Below, one piece after another: positions 11,301 through 22,413 of a stretch of DNA of 30,612 nt. Source of the stretch: Chloromonas sp. AAM2 (taxonomy: Eukaryota; Chlorophyta; Chlorophyceae; Chlamydomonadales; Chlamydomonadaceae); the NCBI GenBank assembly GCA_004335635.1, contig QAXH01002476.1, forward strand, positions 1 through 30,612, given 5' to 3'. The first letter of the stretch is position 1. Each line of letters starts with the position of its first letter. The translations under genes and the position numbers were made by a program. The notes beneath the pieces are model-generated. The model did no database searches. It saw only the letters and a program-made list of their open reading frames with translations, and was not told the DNA's origin.

Positions 11301-14300
11301 GCTGTACCCCTTGTGGGGATATCGCACATGGCCACTTGAAGCCCCACCAGTGCGTGCAACCAACAGCCTCTCCCCAAGTTCAGTGAAGTACTGAAAGGCT
11401 AAGTATGAGGCTTGCGCCAGGGCCAGGGCAGTACGGACCGCACTCATTCAGGTTGGCTGGACTAGCAATTCAGTTTTCACGCGGGAGCAGATGTGCAAAG
11501 CAACCAGTGTTTGAGCCAGCTCATTGCCGCACCTGAACACTTTACCTAGTCTAGGCCTAGCTAACTGCACCTCTGAACCTCTGCCTGGCGGTACCTGCTC
11601 GCCTACCCTGCCCCACCTGTAGAGCTACACCCCCTGCAGAACCGAACACAACATATTCCAGGCCTAGGCCAGCCCTGAACAATGCACAGTGGCCCCCACT
11701 CCCACCTGTCGACCCGAACACGACCACAGCCCAGAACACCCATGGCTCGTCCGGCAGACCGTGGTTGATGTTCATGCCGCCCCAGGAAGGAAACAACTGC
11801 ACGCAAGGCACGGTAGAGCTGGGCATGGATACTTACAACCGCAAACCCAGGGTCACGGCATGTACCACCACCGCTGTGGCTGACACTTGTCCTGTCAGCC
11901 ACAGCGTATCATTTACGTTATTTGTGGGTGCCATCCATGGACATGAATCGTGCACACAGCACAGGGTGGGCCACAGACAGCCAAAGCCATCACCCGCAGG
12001 CTGTGCAGCGAAAAGCCGTGAAATGATGACGGCCTGAGCTACGGTATGCATCGCCCATACGTCGGCCTCAGCAGTAAGCACACAGCGCCCCCAGCCCCCT
12101 CCTCACCGTTGCCAGCATGAGGCACAGTGAGGCCAACGTCATCTTGAGGTTGAGCAGTATGATGTGGTTGCGCGCGCTGTCCAGCTTCATGCTCCAGCTG
12201 TCACGCATGGACTCCAGGTTCTCAAGCATCTCCTCCTGTGCGCACAAGCATCAACTCAAGCTCATATGCATCATGCCACGTGCATCTCGCGTGCTCCCGC
12301 ACCCCAGACCAGGCTCAGCAGTGAGGCTACGAAGGTGCTGAGGGCACGTAGGCATGAGGAGTGACCGGAAACCTGAAAACTACTGCTGCTGAGTTCAGCC
12401 GTCAACATGACTGGAGTTGAATTCGTGGGTGCTAATACATTGGATGTGCACTGCCACTGGCCTGTCAGCAGTCCACATTCCTACCCCCCCTCCCCCCACC
12501 ATCCTCCTCCTTCCAGCACCGCCCTGCCCCCTGGACACACATTGTTCAGTGGTCTTTCGCTTACCAGCTTCCCTGCGATCGAGTCCAGCTCCCTGTCGTA
12601 GCTCTCCAGCATTCTGCGGGCCTGCTCCTTGTCGCTCATATAGTCATCTTCGTAGGGGACATGGTGCGGGCTCTTGGCTGGCGGGCAGGGCGAAGGGGGG
12701 CACGTGTCCTGAAAGGAGGGCGATCGCCAACCAAGGCATGTGACCTGGGCGCTTGATTGCACGTGTGCGATCTGATCACCATCACAATCAGCTGTGCCAT
12801 TGCAGCTGTCAGCCAGTCCAACTCATTACATCATCAGTGCATGGCTTTCCATGCTTTACCCCATGGTCCAATCCAACTGAACTGTGCCATCAGGTGTCAT
12901 CAGGTGTCATCAGCTGTTGCCCTGTCAGACTAGACTGTTGGGCAAAGCGAGCAAGCAAGGGTCATGGGGCTGTGTACTCTGGAGAATCGAGGAGTGCAGC
13001 AAATCCGGTGTTGCCCAGCAAAAACAATCTTATGTTCACGTATGCGTCACATGCTCACCCTTTCCAAGGCATCTTGCGCCGCCTCGGCAGCCACGTGCTC
13101 CTTGTGCTGTATGGCAAGAAACAGAAAGAAACCGCTAATGCCACATGACATCACAGCGTTGCAAAGCAGTTGTGTGGCATGGCTAATTGTCACAGCACTC
13201 ATTCCATGGCTTTTTGCACGTATGGATTTGCAGCTGGCGGTGATGCAAACCAGATAGCCTAGGCGCTTAGCAGCCGCTTGCATCAAACCCCAAAGCAAAG
13301 CTTGAGCATCCTGCCCTCCACACGTCCAGCACATGCAATGCCTGGCATCTCCTGCATGCGACTTGCCTGTGTGAGACATATCTCAAGGAGCAGTTCCTCG
13401 TCATCGAGCACATTGCGCACAGCCTGCATGCATCCATCATGCATACGGTGTACTATGCATGCGTCAAGACGCGGCTGAGCAAATAACTGATGTACAATGT
13501 ATGCATTGATCGCGTGCACGACGTCTTCTTTCCTGGACCTACAAAATGTTATGCTAGTGGTGGTGTATGCTTGCCAGGTTGACATGTCATTTTGGTCTTG
13601 AACTTGGTCTTGGACTTGGTCTTGGACTGGACTGAACCACCTGCCTGATTGCTGTCCCTGCCACGGCATCGGGATATGCAGGGCTCACTGACCTGGCACG
13701 TGTCCCGTGATCCGTTTCTCAAGGAGGTGATGGCCTTGTCCAGCGGAGCCAGCTGCTGAATCAAGACATCATTGTAGACTGCATGTGTGCACAAGTAGCA
13801 AGTAAGCGGAGCTGGTTCAGGTCACACTGTATGTAAATGACCAACAAGACAAAGAGGCTGAAATGAGCTCAGTTGGTTGGTACACAAGAGAGGTGTTGCA
13901 TGCAGGCCCTGCCAGGCCTGCCAGGCATTGCAACCTTGCAATAGATCGAGCAGAGAAGGAGCCTTCAAGAATGCTGAAGGACACCAGACGAGCGTTGAGC
14001 AATTGCTTGACCCTGCGTGCTCCAAATGTTGCCCAAGCTGAAGCACTGCATGCAGCGTGCTCTGTACATGACAACTGAGCTACTCCACGTGCTTGGTTCT
14101 GTATGTGCTTCACGACATGTGGCTCCAGCAGCGACAGTGCTCCAGCAGTGGCGGCAGTGGAACCAAAGGTTGATAAGACTGCACACCGCTCTGCACTATG
14201 GATTGCAATCTTTCAACAGATTGAGCAACCAATTGAGCAACGCATCAGCAAGAGACTGCCCAATAGCCACAGGTATGTAAGGCTGCCCACCTGCCGCAAA

Positions 14301-17300
14301 GGGCTCCGACCCGTCGCTGACGTCCCTCATGAGGCTCTCCATGATGGACTTCATGTGCTTCATGCGGGTGCCGAAGTAGCGGCAGGAGATGTACAGCAAA
14401 CCCTGCGCAGGCGACAGCACAAGCGGAACTGCGCAGAGGAATGCATGAAGGTGGTTGGAAGGAGCAGTGCCATCAGCATGCTGCTAGTTGTCGAATTGAC
14501 AGCCATGCAGCTGCCTGGAAGACGCAAATGATCATTTGGTCACCCAACCCTCGATCATCAAGTTGCCTGGTGGAAGCGGACGACACTCGAGGACTATTCT
14601 GCATCTAATTGAACACGTGCCAAACTATAGGGCACTTGTGCCTGTCCTTCTTGCTTAGAACTGAGGCAGAGCAGTCTGCACCCGTGGCAAGCTTTGCATG
14701 TAATCATGGTGACATAGGACTGCGTACTGCTCTAATTGTACGAATAGGCTCTTGGCGCGCAGTTGCCTCCAGCTCCTGCCGTTCAAATGACTGCAGCTGC
14801 ATTTGTGTGACTGCGGCAGAGCCTGACCTAAGTACTAGGCCATCCGTCCTCCGCCTGCCGCTGCTCGACATGCAATGATAGGTCTCACTAGGCAGAGAGC
14901 TAACCGTTGGTGTTGGAAATTCTGGTGCTGCTTGCCTGCACGAATCAGCTGGTAGCCGTACCGTACTCTAGATTCCAGCATGACCAGCCTGCACCTGGAT
15001 CATGTGAAACGTGGCTTAACCAGTGTGCCAAGTGTGGCTGGAGCTGGCCTGGACAGGCGTGCAGAGCTGCACACTTTACGCCCCTACCTCGAGCACGTTG
15101 AGTTCGAAGGGGATGACGTCATCCTGCTTGATGGTCTCCATTAGCGGCTCCAGGATGTTCACGTAACTCTGGACCAGGGAGCGGAGCGCAGCATGAGGGG
15201 AGACTCGTCAGGGCCAGTCAAGGCATGGCATGCAGCGTGGGGAACCAACATGAGATGAACTAGGACATTCACATTGTCTTACTGAAGGGTTTGGCGAATC
15301 ATAAGAGCCGGAAAGGGAGCCAAGGAAGACAGGATGCATGCACTCAACAAGCCTCCAGACACAAGAAACCCAGTTTTGATGCCATGATTGGTGTAAAAAC
15401 TCTGATTGCAGCAATACATTGAACGATAGCTTCCTACAAGCACTTAATTGTACACATGGCTCGGTGGGCTGCAAAGACCATAAATCCTAAACAATGAGGC
15501 CAGTTTCTCCTCACACAAGGTGTTACCCATGTGGTGATCATGCTGTCGGCCAATCGGCACCCTAGCCCCGCCCTCGCTCTTACCCTGTGTGTTCTGGCCT
15601 TGATGATGTAGGCCTTGTTCTCGTTGACTACAGCCCTGACTGCCTCGCTCTTGAATATGATACTGCCCTGCCGCACCTGCATGGCGTGACAGATGAACCG
15701 TGCCAGCCATTGCGTAATGCACATGGCTAACAGGAGGGCACTGGACTGCTGAGGTTGAGCCTGCGTTAGGCAGGAGTCTGCCTGACCGCATTGGATGCCA
15801 TTGTAGGCAACATGTCGATGCCCAAGTTCAAGCCCAATGCAGCACATCAAAACCCTTGCGAGTTGGAGCGTGCAAGATGGCATCTCCCAGATACTGACTG
15901 TCTGCTTAATCGGACAGCAGGGCCCAAGCACTGCCCCACGCATGGCTTACCAGGATGGTGGGTTTCTGGTCCGTAATTGTGCTTTCCGAGCTGAACAGCA
16001 TTGCGTCCCGGAATGGAATGCCTAGGTCCGCTGCAGACATCTGCAGCCGGGCAGAACACCACGAGAGCATGATGGCACGTGGGCCTGATGGCAGTTTAAC
16101 CAGTAGTATGCATGTACTGTACTGCAGTACCTGTGCTTGGCACACAGTAGGCAATAGTGTGTGATAGTTGGAACAGCTGCCAGTGCATACAGCATGCTTG
16201 CACTAGTCAGGCGTCAACAAGCGGGCATCCTGCACAATACGTGGCACAGATTCGCCAAGTACGGGTACAGAGCCCAGTCTTCAAAGCTTCAAATTTCAAT
16301 TCAATTGACAGTTGCTATCTTCTACTCTCTGTACTTCTATTCTGGGTTCTTCCCTGTGATACGGCACTGGGAGACTGGTCAGGCTGCTGGTCAGCCTGCA
16401 CACAGTAGTCGGGTAGACTGCTCGTACCAACACAGGGCCCGCCCTTCCTTCTACTCTGGGTACTCCCATGTGATTCCGCAGTAGGAGTCAGACAGACATG
16501 CAGCACAGGCGTGCTTACCAGGTTGCCCATTGTGAAGACGTGGCAGCAAAACTGTGTTTGATCTACTCTGCTGGCCACTGCCTTTGAACTGGACGTGCGC
16601 CAAGCGTTGGGCTTGATTGTGCCTGGCGTTGGTTTCATTGCGCCAGCACGACCTGACCTGCAGACTCAGCTGTCAAGCTAATGCAACTGGCTCCTATCCT
16701 GCAACTGTGATAACGGCTCACCAGTGTGGTTGACGTGTCCAACTGTGCACCATTGGGGTAAATCTCAATGACCTGCGCAAACAGACCATTCCATGAGTTA
16801 TTAAGGCCAAGTTGAGAACGGTTCATGTGGGAAGCAAGCCCGCTGACTTTGTGTGGTGACGAGCATACGTTTGCCGCGTGCTGCATAGGCCCTTCAACTG
16901 ATATCCAGGCGCCACTGCACCATGCACATGCCTGGCCTGAACTCCCCTAGGCCAGCCCAAGTGCCAGGTCAATCAGTCCATGCAGGAACCGGCCTATTTT
17001 CATGCGTGTAACTACCGGCGGTCTACCACCCCTACTCACGCTTGTCTGCAATCCTGAACCGCCTGTTCTGGCACTCAAGGCACACCCAGTACTAGGATAG
17101 CCAGCACATGGCCCGATGCTGGTGACACCAGAGTGAAATGAATGAAAAGGTTGCAATGCACTCAGAGACCCCAGTTGCAGTCCATCCTACCTGAAACCCC
17201 CTGACAGGTCCTTGATGACGGTGCCGACGCACTACATCATCCAAGGTTGCAGGCCGTGTCTCCTTGTGGGCACCCATGGCACGCCTCTGCTGCAGTTGCT

Positions 17301-17976
17301 GATCACGTGGTTTACAACTGCCATCAATCGAATGAGGCGACTGAGGTGGACGTGGCGCTGACAAGGGTGCTTTGGGCTTGGAGCTGCCGGGTGGTGAGGC
17401 TGATGCTGTGGTAGCAAATGAACGACGCAAGTTAGGACACTGTGCGTGATGAGCTGCATTTGGAAAGTCGATGGATTCGCCTGATTGGTTGAATGGCGCT
17501 GTGCATGGCGCACTGCTGCAGATCGATATGTAACTTCGCTGATGGCCCCATGCTGACGGTATGCCTGACGCTGACATTGAGAAGGTGGACGATATGTGAC
17601 ATGGCCTGTATGGTGCTGATTGATGAGGTTGCCATGCAGCCGTCATGCACAGTGGCCCATGCATGAGTGTTGTATGCTGCGTGCTGCACTGTTTGTGAAG
17701 CTTTGTGCTTTGGATTTGCTGCTGACTGTGATGGCTGGCAAGGCTAGCTGAGTTGGCGTGGTTGGCTGTACTGGCGCATGGCAAGTTGTCCATCCAACTG
17801 AAGGTAGCAAGGGGCTGTGGGTGAGTGTCAGGTGAATAGCTGGAATACTGGCTACTGGTAGAGGTAGAGGTAGAGGCATGGAGGTGGGAGGTTTGTCTAA
17901 TCCACCAAGCCTGCAGGCTGCTCCATGCGGGTGGCAATTGAGCGAGGCCATCAGGCCGCAGAAGGCGTCTGTTCAT
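8397..17976 (-). CDS. MRS2/CorA-type Mg2+ channel with C-terminal EF-hand extension, 18 exons
   Basis: Exons in transcript order: 17976-17191, 16772-16722, 16040-15951, 15676-15584, 15168-15088, 14402-14291, 13778-13693, 13423-13367, 13106-13059, 12708-12565, 12235-12107, 11796-11706, 11107-11014, 10908-10839, 10463-10374, 10130-10029, 9453-9388, 8594-8397. All phases agree; product ~795 aa. Residues 1-262 are Ser/His/Gln-rich with RRSFATTASASPP, presequence-like. Residues ~263-540 form the MRS2 soluble domain: VIEIYPNGAQL, GIPFRDAMLF, DDVIPFELNVLE and the MRS2-like NVLDDEELLLEICLTQ. TM1 is ~540-561, the signature GMN is 566-568, TM2 ~578-603. The family makes pentameric Mg2+ channels in mitochondrial, plastid or other membranes; both termini should face the matrix side. 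After TM2 come ~190 unusual residues: EHLDDLDDVMDAM, a canonical EF-hand loop DTNKDGFLESIE (690-701), KMGHLDDLYE and a Trp/Pro-rich tail. Intron 8 has a GC donor (cag|gcaagt). Exons 17-18 are least certain. Confidence 0.85.
9060..9150. repeat. Tandem 46-bp duplication rich in GTTAAC and CCATGATGTTAA
   Basis: The block beginning aaacatcagtgttaacagcc starts at 9060 and again at 9106, a 46-bp period. Inside each unit ccatgatgttaa is itself repeated at 15-bp spacing. The palindrome GTTAAC occurs six times. The array lies in the last intron (8595-9387) of the MRS2-like gene. Confidence 0.9.
11872..11906. repeat. Perfect 14-bp inverted repeat with 7-nt loop
   Basis: The left arm cgctgtggctgaca (11872-11885) is the exact reverse complement of tgtcagccacagcg (11893-11906), with loop cttgtcc. 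It sits in the intron between exons 11 and 12 of the MRS2-like gene (11797-12106), between the coding parts of TM1 and the GMN motif. There is no T-run after it, so it does not look like a polymerase III terminator. Confidence 0.9.
13592..13627. repeat. 12-bp tandem repeat, 3 copies
   Basis: Units ttggtcttgaac, ttggtcttggac, ttggtcttggac lie head to tail in an intron (13424-13692) of the MRS2-like gene. This is a simple microsatellite-like array. Confidence 0.9.
16335..16498. repeat. Diverged direct duplication, 114-bp offset
   Basis: ttctattctgggttcttccc (16335 on) and ttctactctgggtactccca (16449 on) both continue through a similar tgtgat-c-c-gggag pattern for about 48 bp with several mismatches. 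The duplication lies in the intron between exons 2 and 3 of the MRS2-like gene. Confidence 0.5.
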
Positions 17977-18363
17977 TAGTAGATTGAGCCAGGGCAGGAC
18001 ACTACTAGGTTGTTATGCAGGCACGTCCACAACCTCTGCAGAGAAATGCACAACTTTTTGCTGCACTCGGGGTCACGTGCTGGGTGAAAACGGGTACATG
18101 AGGCACTCGCGTCTCAGCTGTTCACTCTGGCGCAATGGCCGTGTTGTACGACCGACAAGGTAATGCGTACTGATTTCTGCCCCAGGCCGACCACATGTCC
18201 GTCGAAGGCGCGTCATTTGTTTCCCCTGCGACAGCTCAAGTGGTGAGGCCAGACTTTTGCAGACTATTGTGGTCACGCCAGCGACCAGTACATCACGACA
18301 GAATTACAACTTTGCCACTCCAGTGAGCAGTAGAGCACGAGAACATCTCGTTGCATGTGATGC
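17977..18363. promoter_or_regulatory. Bidirectional intergenic spacer (MRS2-like / F-box-ankyrin)
   Basis: Only 387 bp separate the start codons of two divergent genes, so both promoters and 5' UTRs must share this stretch unless an upstream non-coding exon exists. I see no TATA box. On the minus strand an in-frame stop (taa) lies about 30 nt before the channel ATG, supporting that start. On the plus strand a start-stop uORF, atgtga, lies at 18355-18360. Confidence 0.55.
18355..18360 (+). promoter_or_regulatory. Minimal start-stop uORF (ATG TGA)
   Basis: The hexamer atgtga sits three bases before the chosen start ATG (18364) of the F-box/ankyrin gene, in the same frame. If the transcript starts upstream, a scanning ribosome meets a start immediately followed by a stop. 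Such minimal uORFs can stall or lower initiation; whether it acts here is inference. Confidence 0.4.
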
Positions 18364-21300
18364 ATGCAGGCACTGACGCTGAATGACGTACCAGATGACC
18401 TGCTGCTACTGGTTGCCTCGGAATTAAACGCCACAGCCCTGCGTGCCTTGGGATGCGTTTCAAAGCGCTGGGCAAGTGCTGTACGAGGCGAAGAGCTGGC
18501 TACCCTATGGCTGTGGAAGAGGGCATGCTGCAGCAGCCCCTTGTACAGCCCTGGCCAATGCATGGCCTTCAGGCAACAGTACCCGCTTCCTTCAGTAGCT
18601 GCAGCTGAACGGTTGTGCACGTGGGCCTCCAATCAGCAGCCATCTTCACAACCATGCAGTGAACTGCTGTCTCTGAGCCGTCATGCTGTGTTGTGGATGG
18701 CAGAGGGCCTGGCACGCTTGAAGCACGGCATGGCGCTACTTCAGTGGTTGGTGCAAGCCGAGGAGGAGGCCCATCAACAGCACCTGCAAATTCTGAAAGC
18801 AAGTCACCCCCGTTCGGAGCCATGGCCCAAATCCACGTGAGTGGCACACCACACTTTTGACCTGTGCACAAGGCGAGGTTGCACAGAAGTGGGCGAGCTG
18901 TTTTGGTCAGACGCTCCATAGTCACATAGCCCATACAATCTTTGCCTTCATGCCTGACTTTGAATTCGTGTCACTGCCTGCAGCGTCCTGGGCCCTGCTC
19001 TCAAATCCGCAGCAATTCATGGCAATACTGACGCCCTCACCGCCCTGCTGGGCAGCTGCCCTCAGTCCACCCTACGGGAAGCAGGCCTCAATGGCGGGAT
19101 ACTGATGATGTATGCGGGTGAAGGAGGCCACGTTGTTGCCGTGACACACTGCCTCAAAATTTTGGGTGCAGATCAGAATCTGCTGGAGGCAGCTATGACT
19201 GGGGCTGCCACCACTGACAGTGTGGACATCCTTCGGGTCTTGATTGGGCTTGGGCTGGACATCAGATCTCGCGCTGCTTGTCTGTCGCTTGCGTGCGGCG
19301 GACAGGATAACCGTGCAGCCACTGTGCAGGTGCTGCTGGGGTGCACGTGCCCGCAGGCAGCATCAGTAATCAGTGCACGCAAGCCTGCAACAATGCGTCT
19401 GTTCGACCAGTCCATTCAATCGTACACAGGCACCAGTGCCAAGAAAACACCCGAAGAACCATCGGAAGCAGTGTGTGCTGGCATGGCATGGCGGGCGGAG
19501 GGCTGTCCAGGCTTAGACCATCCAGGCATCATGGGTGGCCTGGCGCGTGCGTGCGATAACAAGTCCTCGGCTGCAGCGGTACTGCTGCTGGCGCACGTGC
19601 AGTCCCCAGTGATGGATGCAGATAGGGTCATTCTGCCCGCGGCGCAGACAGGCAACGTCCCACTGCTGCAGTTGCTGCTCTCACACAAGGCATGCGAAGG
19701 TGGGTGTGACCTCAGCCGTCAAGCATGCTCAGCAGCTGTTGCATGTTTGCTGAGGGCCATGGCATGTCAGCACGTTTTGTATTTAACACAGTTAACACAT
19801 TGCCACAACTGCCAAGCGTTGCCAAACAGCTCATTCTTACATGCCCGTGCACAAGCTTGCAGCGCATCACAGCCTTGTCAAGTCATTTGGTTGTATCTTG
19901 CTCAGCTGTCATCATGCTGCTCAGCATGCTGCATGTGTGCAGGAGGTGTGGCGCGTGGCTGTGCTGGACAGGCGCTCCTGGCGGCGGTGCATGCGAGTCA
20001 GGCGCAGGCAGTGCTGCTGCTGGCTCGTCGATCGGACGTGGCAGACGCCTACCCGGACGCTTTGTATCAGGCAGCCGACCAAGGCGCAATCGACATTGTC
20101 AACATTCTCCTATCGCACCCCCCTGCCACGCCAGGCACAGCTGCAGCAACGGCCAAGTCTCTTATTGCCAACCCCTGCCAGGGCCTCCAGCAAAGTGCTC
20201 GGCATGAGCAGCAAGACAACCAACAGCAACGATTGGGAACGTGTGGTGGCAGCGCTGGCAGTCGGGATGTGCAATCATGCGGCCTGCAGGATGTGTTGGG
20301 TGAAGCTTTGTATCACGCTATGCATGGGGGCCACTTGGACACGATGCAACTGCTGCTCAGGCATGGTGCAGACCCTTGCTGGAAGCAGGGCATGTGTCTG
20401 CTCAGCGCATTGAGCTGCAGCCTGCACGACGCGGGACAGGTGCTGCTTGACTGGGGAGCGGGGCGGGGCCCGGGGGTGGGGGAGGCCGTCAGGGCAGCGG
20501 CAGTGCGTGGAGATGCCCGCAGCCTACAAATGCTGTTTGCACACGCGCTGCAGCACACATGCCCCCAGGGCGGCAGTGCCCAGGAGGGGTGCGGCAGGGG
20601 TATGACAGCCGGCGCACCCACATGCACGTCAGGTCAGCACGCTGGGGCCGGCTCGGCTGGTCAGATGCTAGGAGATGGCGACTTGCATGCTGCACTGCAG
20701 ATGACATGTCAGGGTGGCCATCTAGAAACTGCCCAGCAGGTGCTGGGTGCATGGACCGCTCTGCATGGGCGGCTGCAGCAGCAGGGCATGCTAGCACGTG
20801 AAATTCTTCAACATGCCACCCTGGTGGCTGAAGGGCTTTGCACGGCATTGGCAGATGCGGCAAAGGCTCGGCACCAGCATGTGTTCCGATGGCTGCTGAG
20901 CCAGCTGCTGTCAGCTGAGCTGCCGGCTCTGGAGCAGCAGGTGCGGCTGGACCAGCTGCAGAGCGTGGCTGTGGGCCTGCTTCATGCCGCAGCGGCTCAA
21001 GGCCAAGTGGAAGTCATTCAGGATTTGCTTGACACCGGGGCAGTGCCGTCACAACATCTGCTGGGCTGGGCAGGCCAGCAGGCGGTGCAAGCATCCGCAG
21101 AGCACAGCCACGTCGAGTGCGTACGGTGGCTGCTGCTGCATGGCGCTGATGCCGGTGCTGAGACACTGCATGCTGCTGTGGAGCAGCCTGACCCCACTTT
21201 GGCGTACGTGCTACTCCAAGCCGCGTGCCCGTTGGCCCCAGATGCATTGGGTGTGTGCACGGGGGTTGGCCAGGCCCCAGCAGGAGAGTGGGTGTGCGGC

Positions 21301-21606
21301 AAGGGAGTGGTGGATGACATGCTGTGGCATGCGATTCAGGCAGGCAGTGTGCTTTGCACGCAGCTGTTGTTAAGATGGGGTGCAAGCGTGGCCGGTGACG
21401 GGGGTGAATTGCTCACTGCCGCGTGCCGCGTGGGCTCATACAAGCTGGTGCGGATTCTGTTGGAGGCGGGGGCGGATGCATGCGCTGTGCGGGCCGAGGA
21501 GGTCAGGTCACTGGTGGAGCGGGGCTGGGTGGATGTCGCACTGCTGCTGAGACAGGCGGCACTTGGGGAACTAAGTCCGGCTGACCCGAGCAGCAGCCGC
21601 GCCTGA
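18364..21606 (+). CDS. F-box / ankyrin-repeat protein
   Basis: Exons 18364-18836 (strong donor gtgagt), 18984-19699 (acceptor cctgcag) and 19943-21606 (stop tga) join in phase and give about 950 residues. Residues ~8-52, starting VPDDLLLLVASELNATALRA and continuing LGCVSKRWASAV to a W-containing end, form a good F-box. From residue ~158 on come about 18 ankyrin-like repeats: AAIHGNTDALTALLGS, EGGHVVAVTHCLKILGAD, AAQTGNVPLLQLLLSHKA, AADQGAIDIVNILLSH, MHGGHLDTMQLLLRHGADP, AAAQGQVEVIQDLLDTGA, ACRVGSYKLVRILLEAGADA. Low-complexity Gly/Gln/Ser inserts lie between repeats. Family role: the F-box docks to SKP1 in an SCF ubiquitin ligase and the ankyrin stack binds the target; target unknown. The segment 19700-19942 is exactly 243 nt with no stop and is called an intron because of its gtgggt...gtgcag ends and Cys-rich, non-ankyrin translation; retention would add 81 residues. 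The same strand continues into a TGTAA at 22409-22413. Confidence 0.8.
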
Positions 21607-22275
21607 GCCTGGCCCAGCAGCAGCAACACCACAGCAGCGATGTGCCAGAGCGCCGATGACAAGCTCTGGTGGGTTGAGCAGGTACCAGCAGCGGCGGCAG
21701 CACAACAATACTCTACAAGGTGATCCGAGCAGTGTGTGATGTTGTGACCGGACTTGCAGAGCGTGGCTGAAGCCAGTTGCAGAGCGTGGCTGCACCAGCC
21801 AAGCAACGTGGCCTAGAGATCAAGCAGAGCCAATGCTTCAGGGCATGCGGTCCTTACCAAGAACATACAAGGGCTTGTGCCCAGCACTTGGCTGGAAAAC
21901 ACTCCGCGTACAGGCAATGCAAGGTTGGCTGATCCGCGGATGACGGTGCTTTTTGCGAAGCCCGCAGGGCGGAGCCTTATATTCACTCCTGGTCGTCGTC
22001 GTTGGTCACTTCACTACAATTTCTCGATGCATACTGAACCATGTGCGGCAAACTCAAGCGCGTAGTGCATAGCTTGGTGGTAGCTGTTGAAACAATTTGC
22101 ACCGTTTGGCTGGCGGAATGAATGCGGTGCAAGTTCGTTCAAAAAACAGCTCAAACTTCTCATACGTTAGCAATGCAACTCATGCACTCAGTATCCGCTT
22201 AAGCTGCAGTTGGGAAACCAGTCTGCAATCTGTCGTACCAGACGCGACTTACAGGCCAAGATCTGTAGAAATTGG

Positions 22276-22372
22276 CACAGCGCAGGGCCAACCATGCAGC
22301 CACGCCTCATGAACAGCACGCAGAAGCCCTGACACAGCGCAGAGCCAAGCATGCAGCCATCCCGCATGCGCA
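22276..22372. repeat. Two diverged ~38-bp direct repeats, 57-bp offset
   Basis: cacagcgcagggccaaccat (22276 on) and cacagcgcagagccaagcat (22333 on) both continue with gcagcca and end in a c-catg word. They differ at a handful of positions. No coding content is seen. Confidence 0.7.
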
Positions 22373-22408
22373 GCATACAGTGCCTTGACTGCTTCTTGTG
22401 TTGTCTCT

Positions 22409-22413
22409 TGTAA
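22409..22413 (+). terminator. Candidate TGTAA poly(A) signal of the F-box/ankyrin gene
   Basis: First plus-strand TGTAA found after the stop at 21606, 0.8 kb downstream. Motif-only evidence. Confidence 0.25.

Noticed and set aside
15434..15943. 169-codon minus-strand ORF
   Set aside because: Only the part 15584-15676 is a real exon; the rest is flanking intron read through by chance.
16161..16484. 107-codon plus-strand ORF with YSLYFYSGFFP
   Set aside because: Lies in an intron of the minus-strand channel gene and reflects a diverged DNA duplication, not a protein repeat.
21336..21806. 156-codon minus-strand ORF opposite the last ankyrin exon
   Set aside because: It is antisense to a clearly coding ankyrin exon; long antisense frames are expected from GC-rich codon use.
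21950..21975. gcgaagcccgcagggcggag, resembling palindromic repeats of organelle genomes or an RNA stem
   Set aside because: Only a 4-bp stem can be drawn (gccc/gggc), there is one copy, and no other organelle-like sequence surrounds it.
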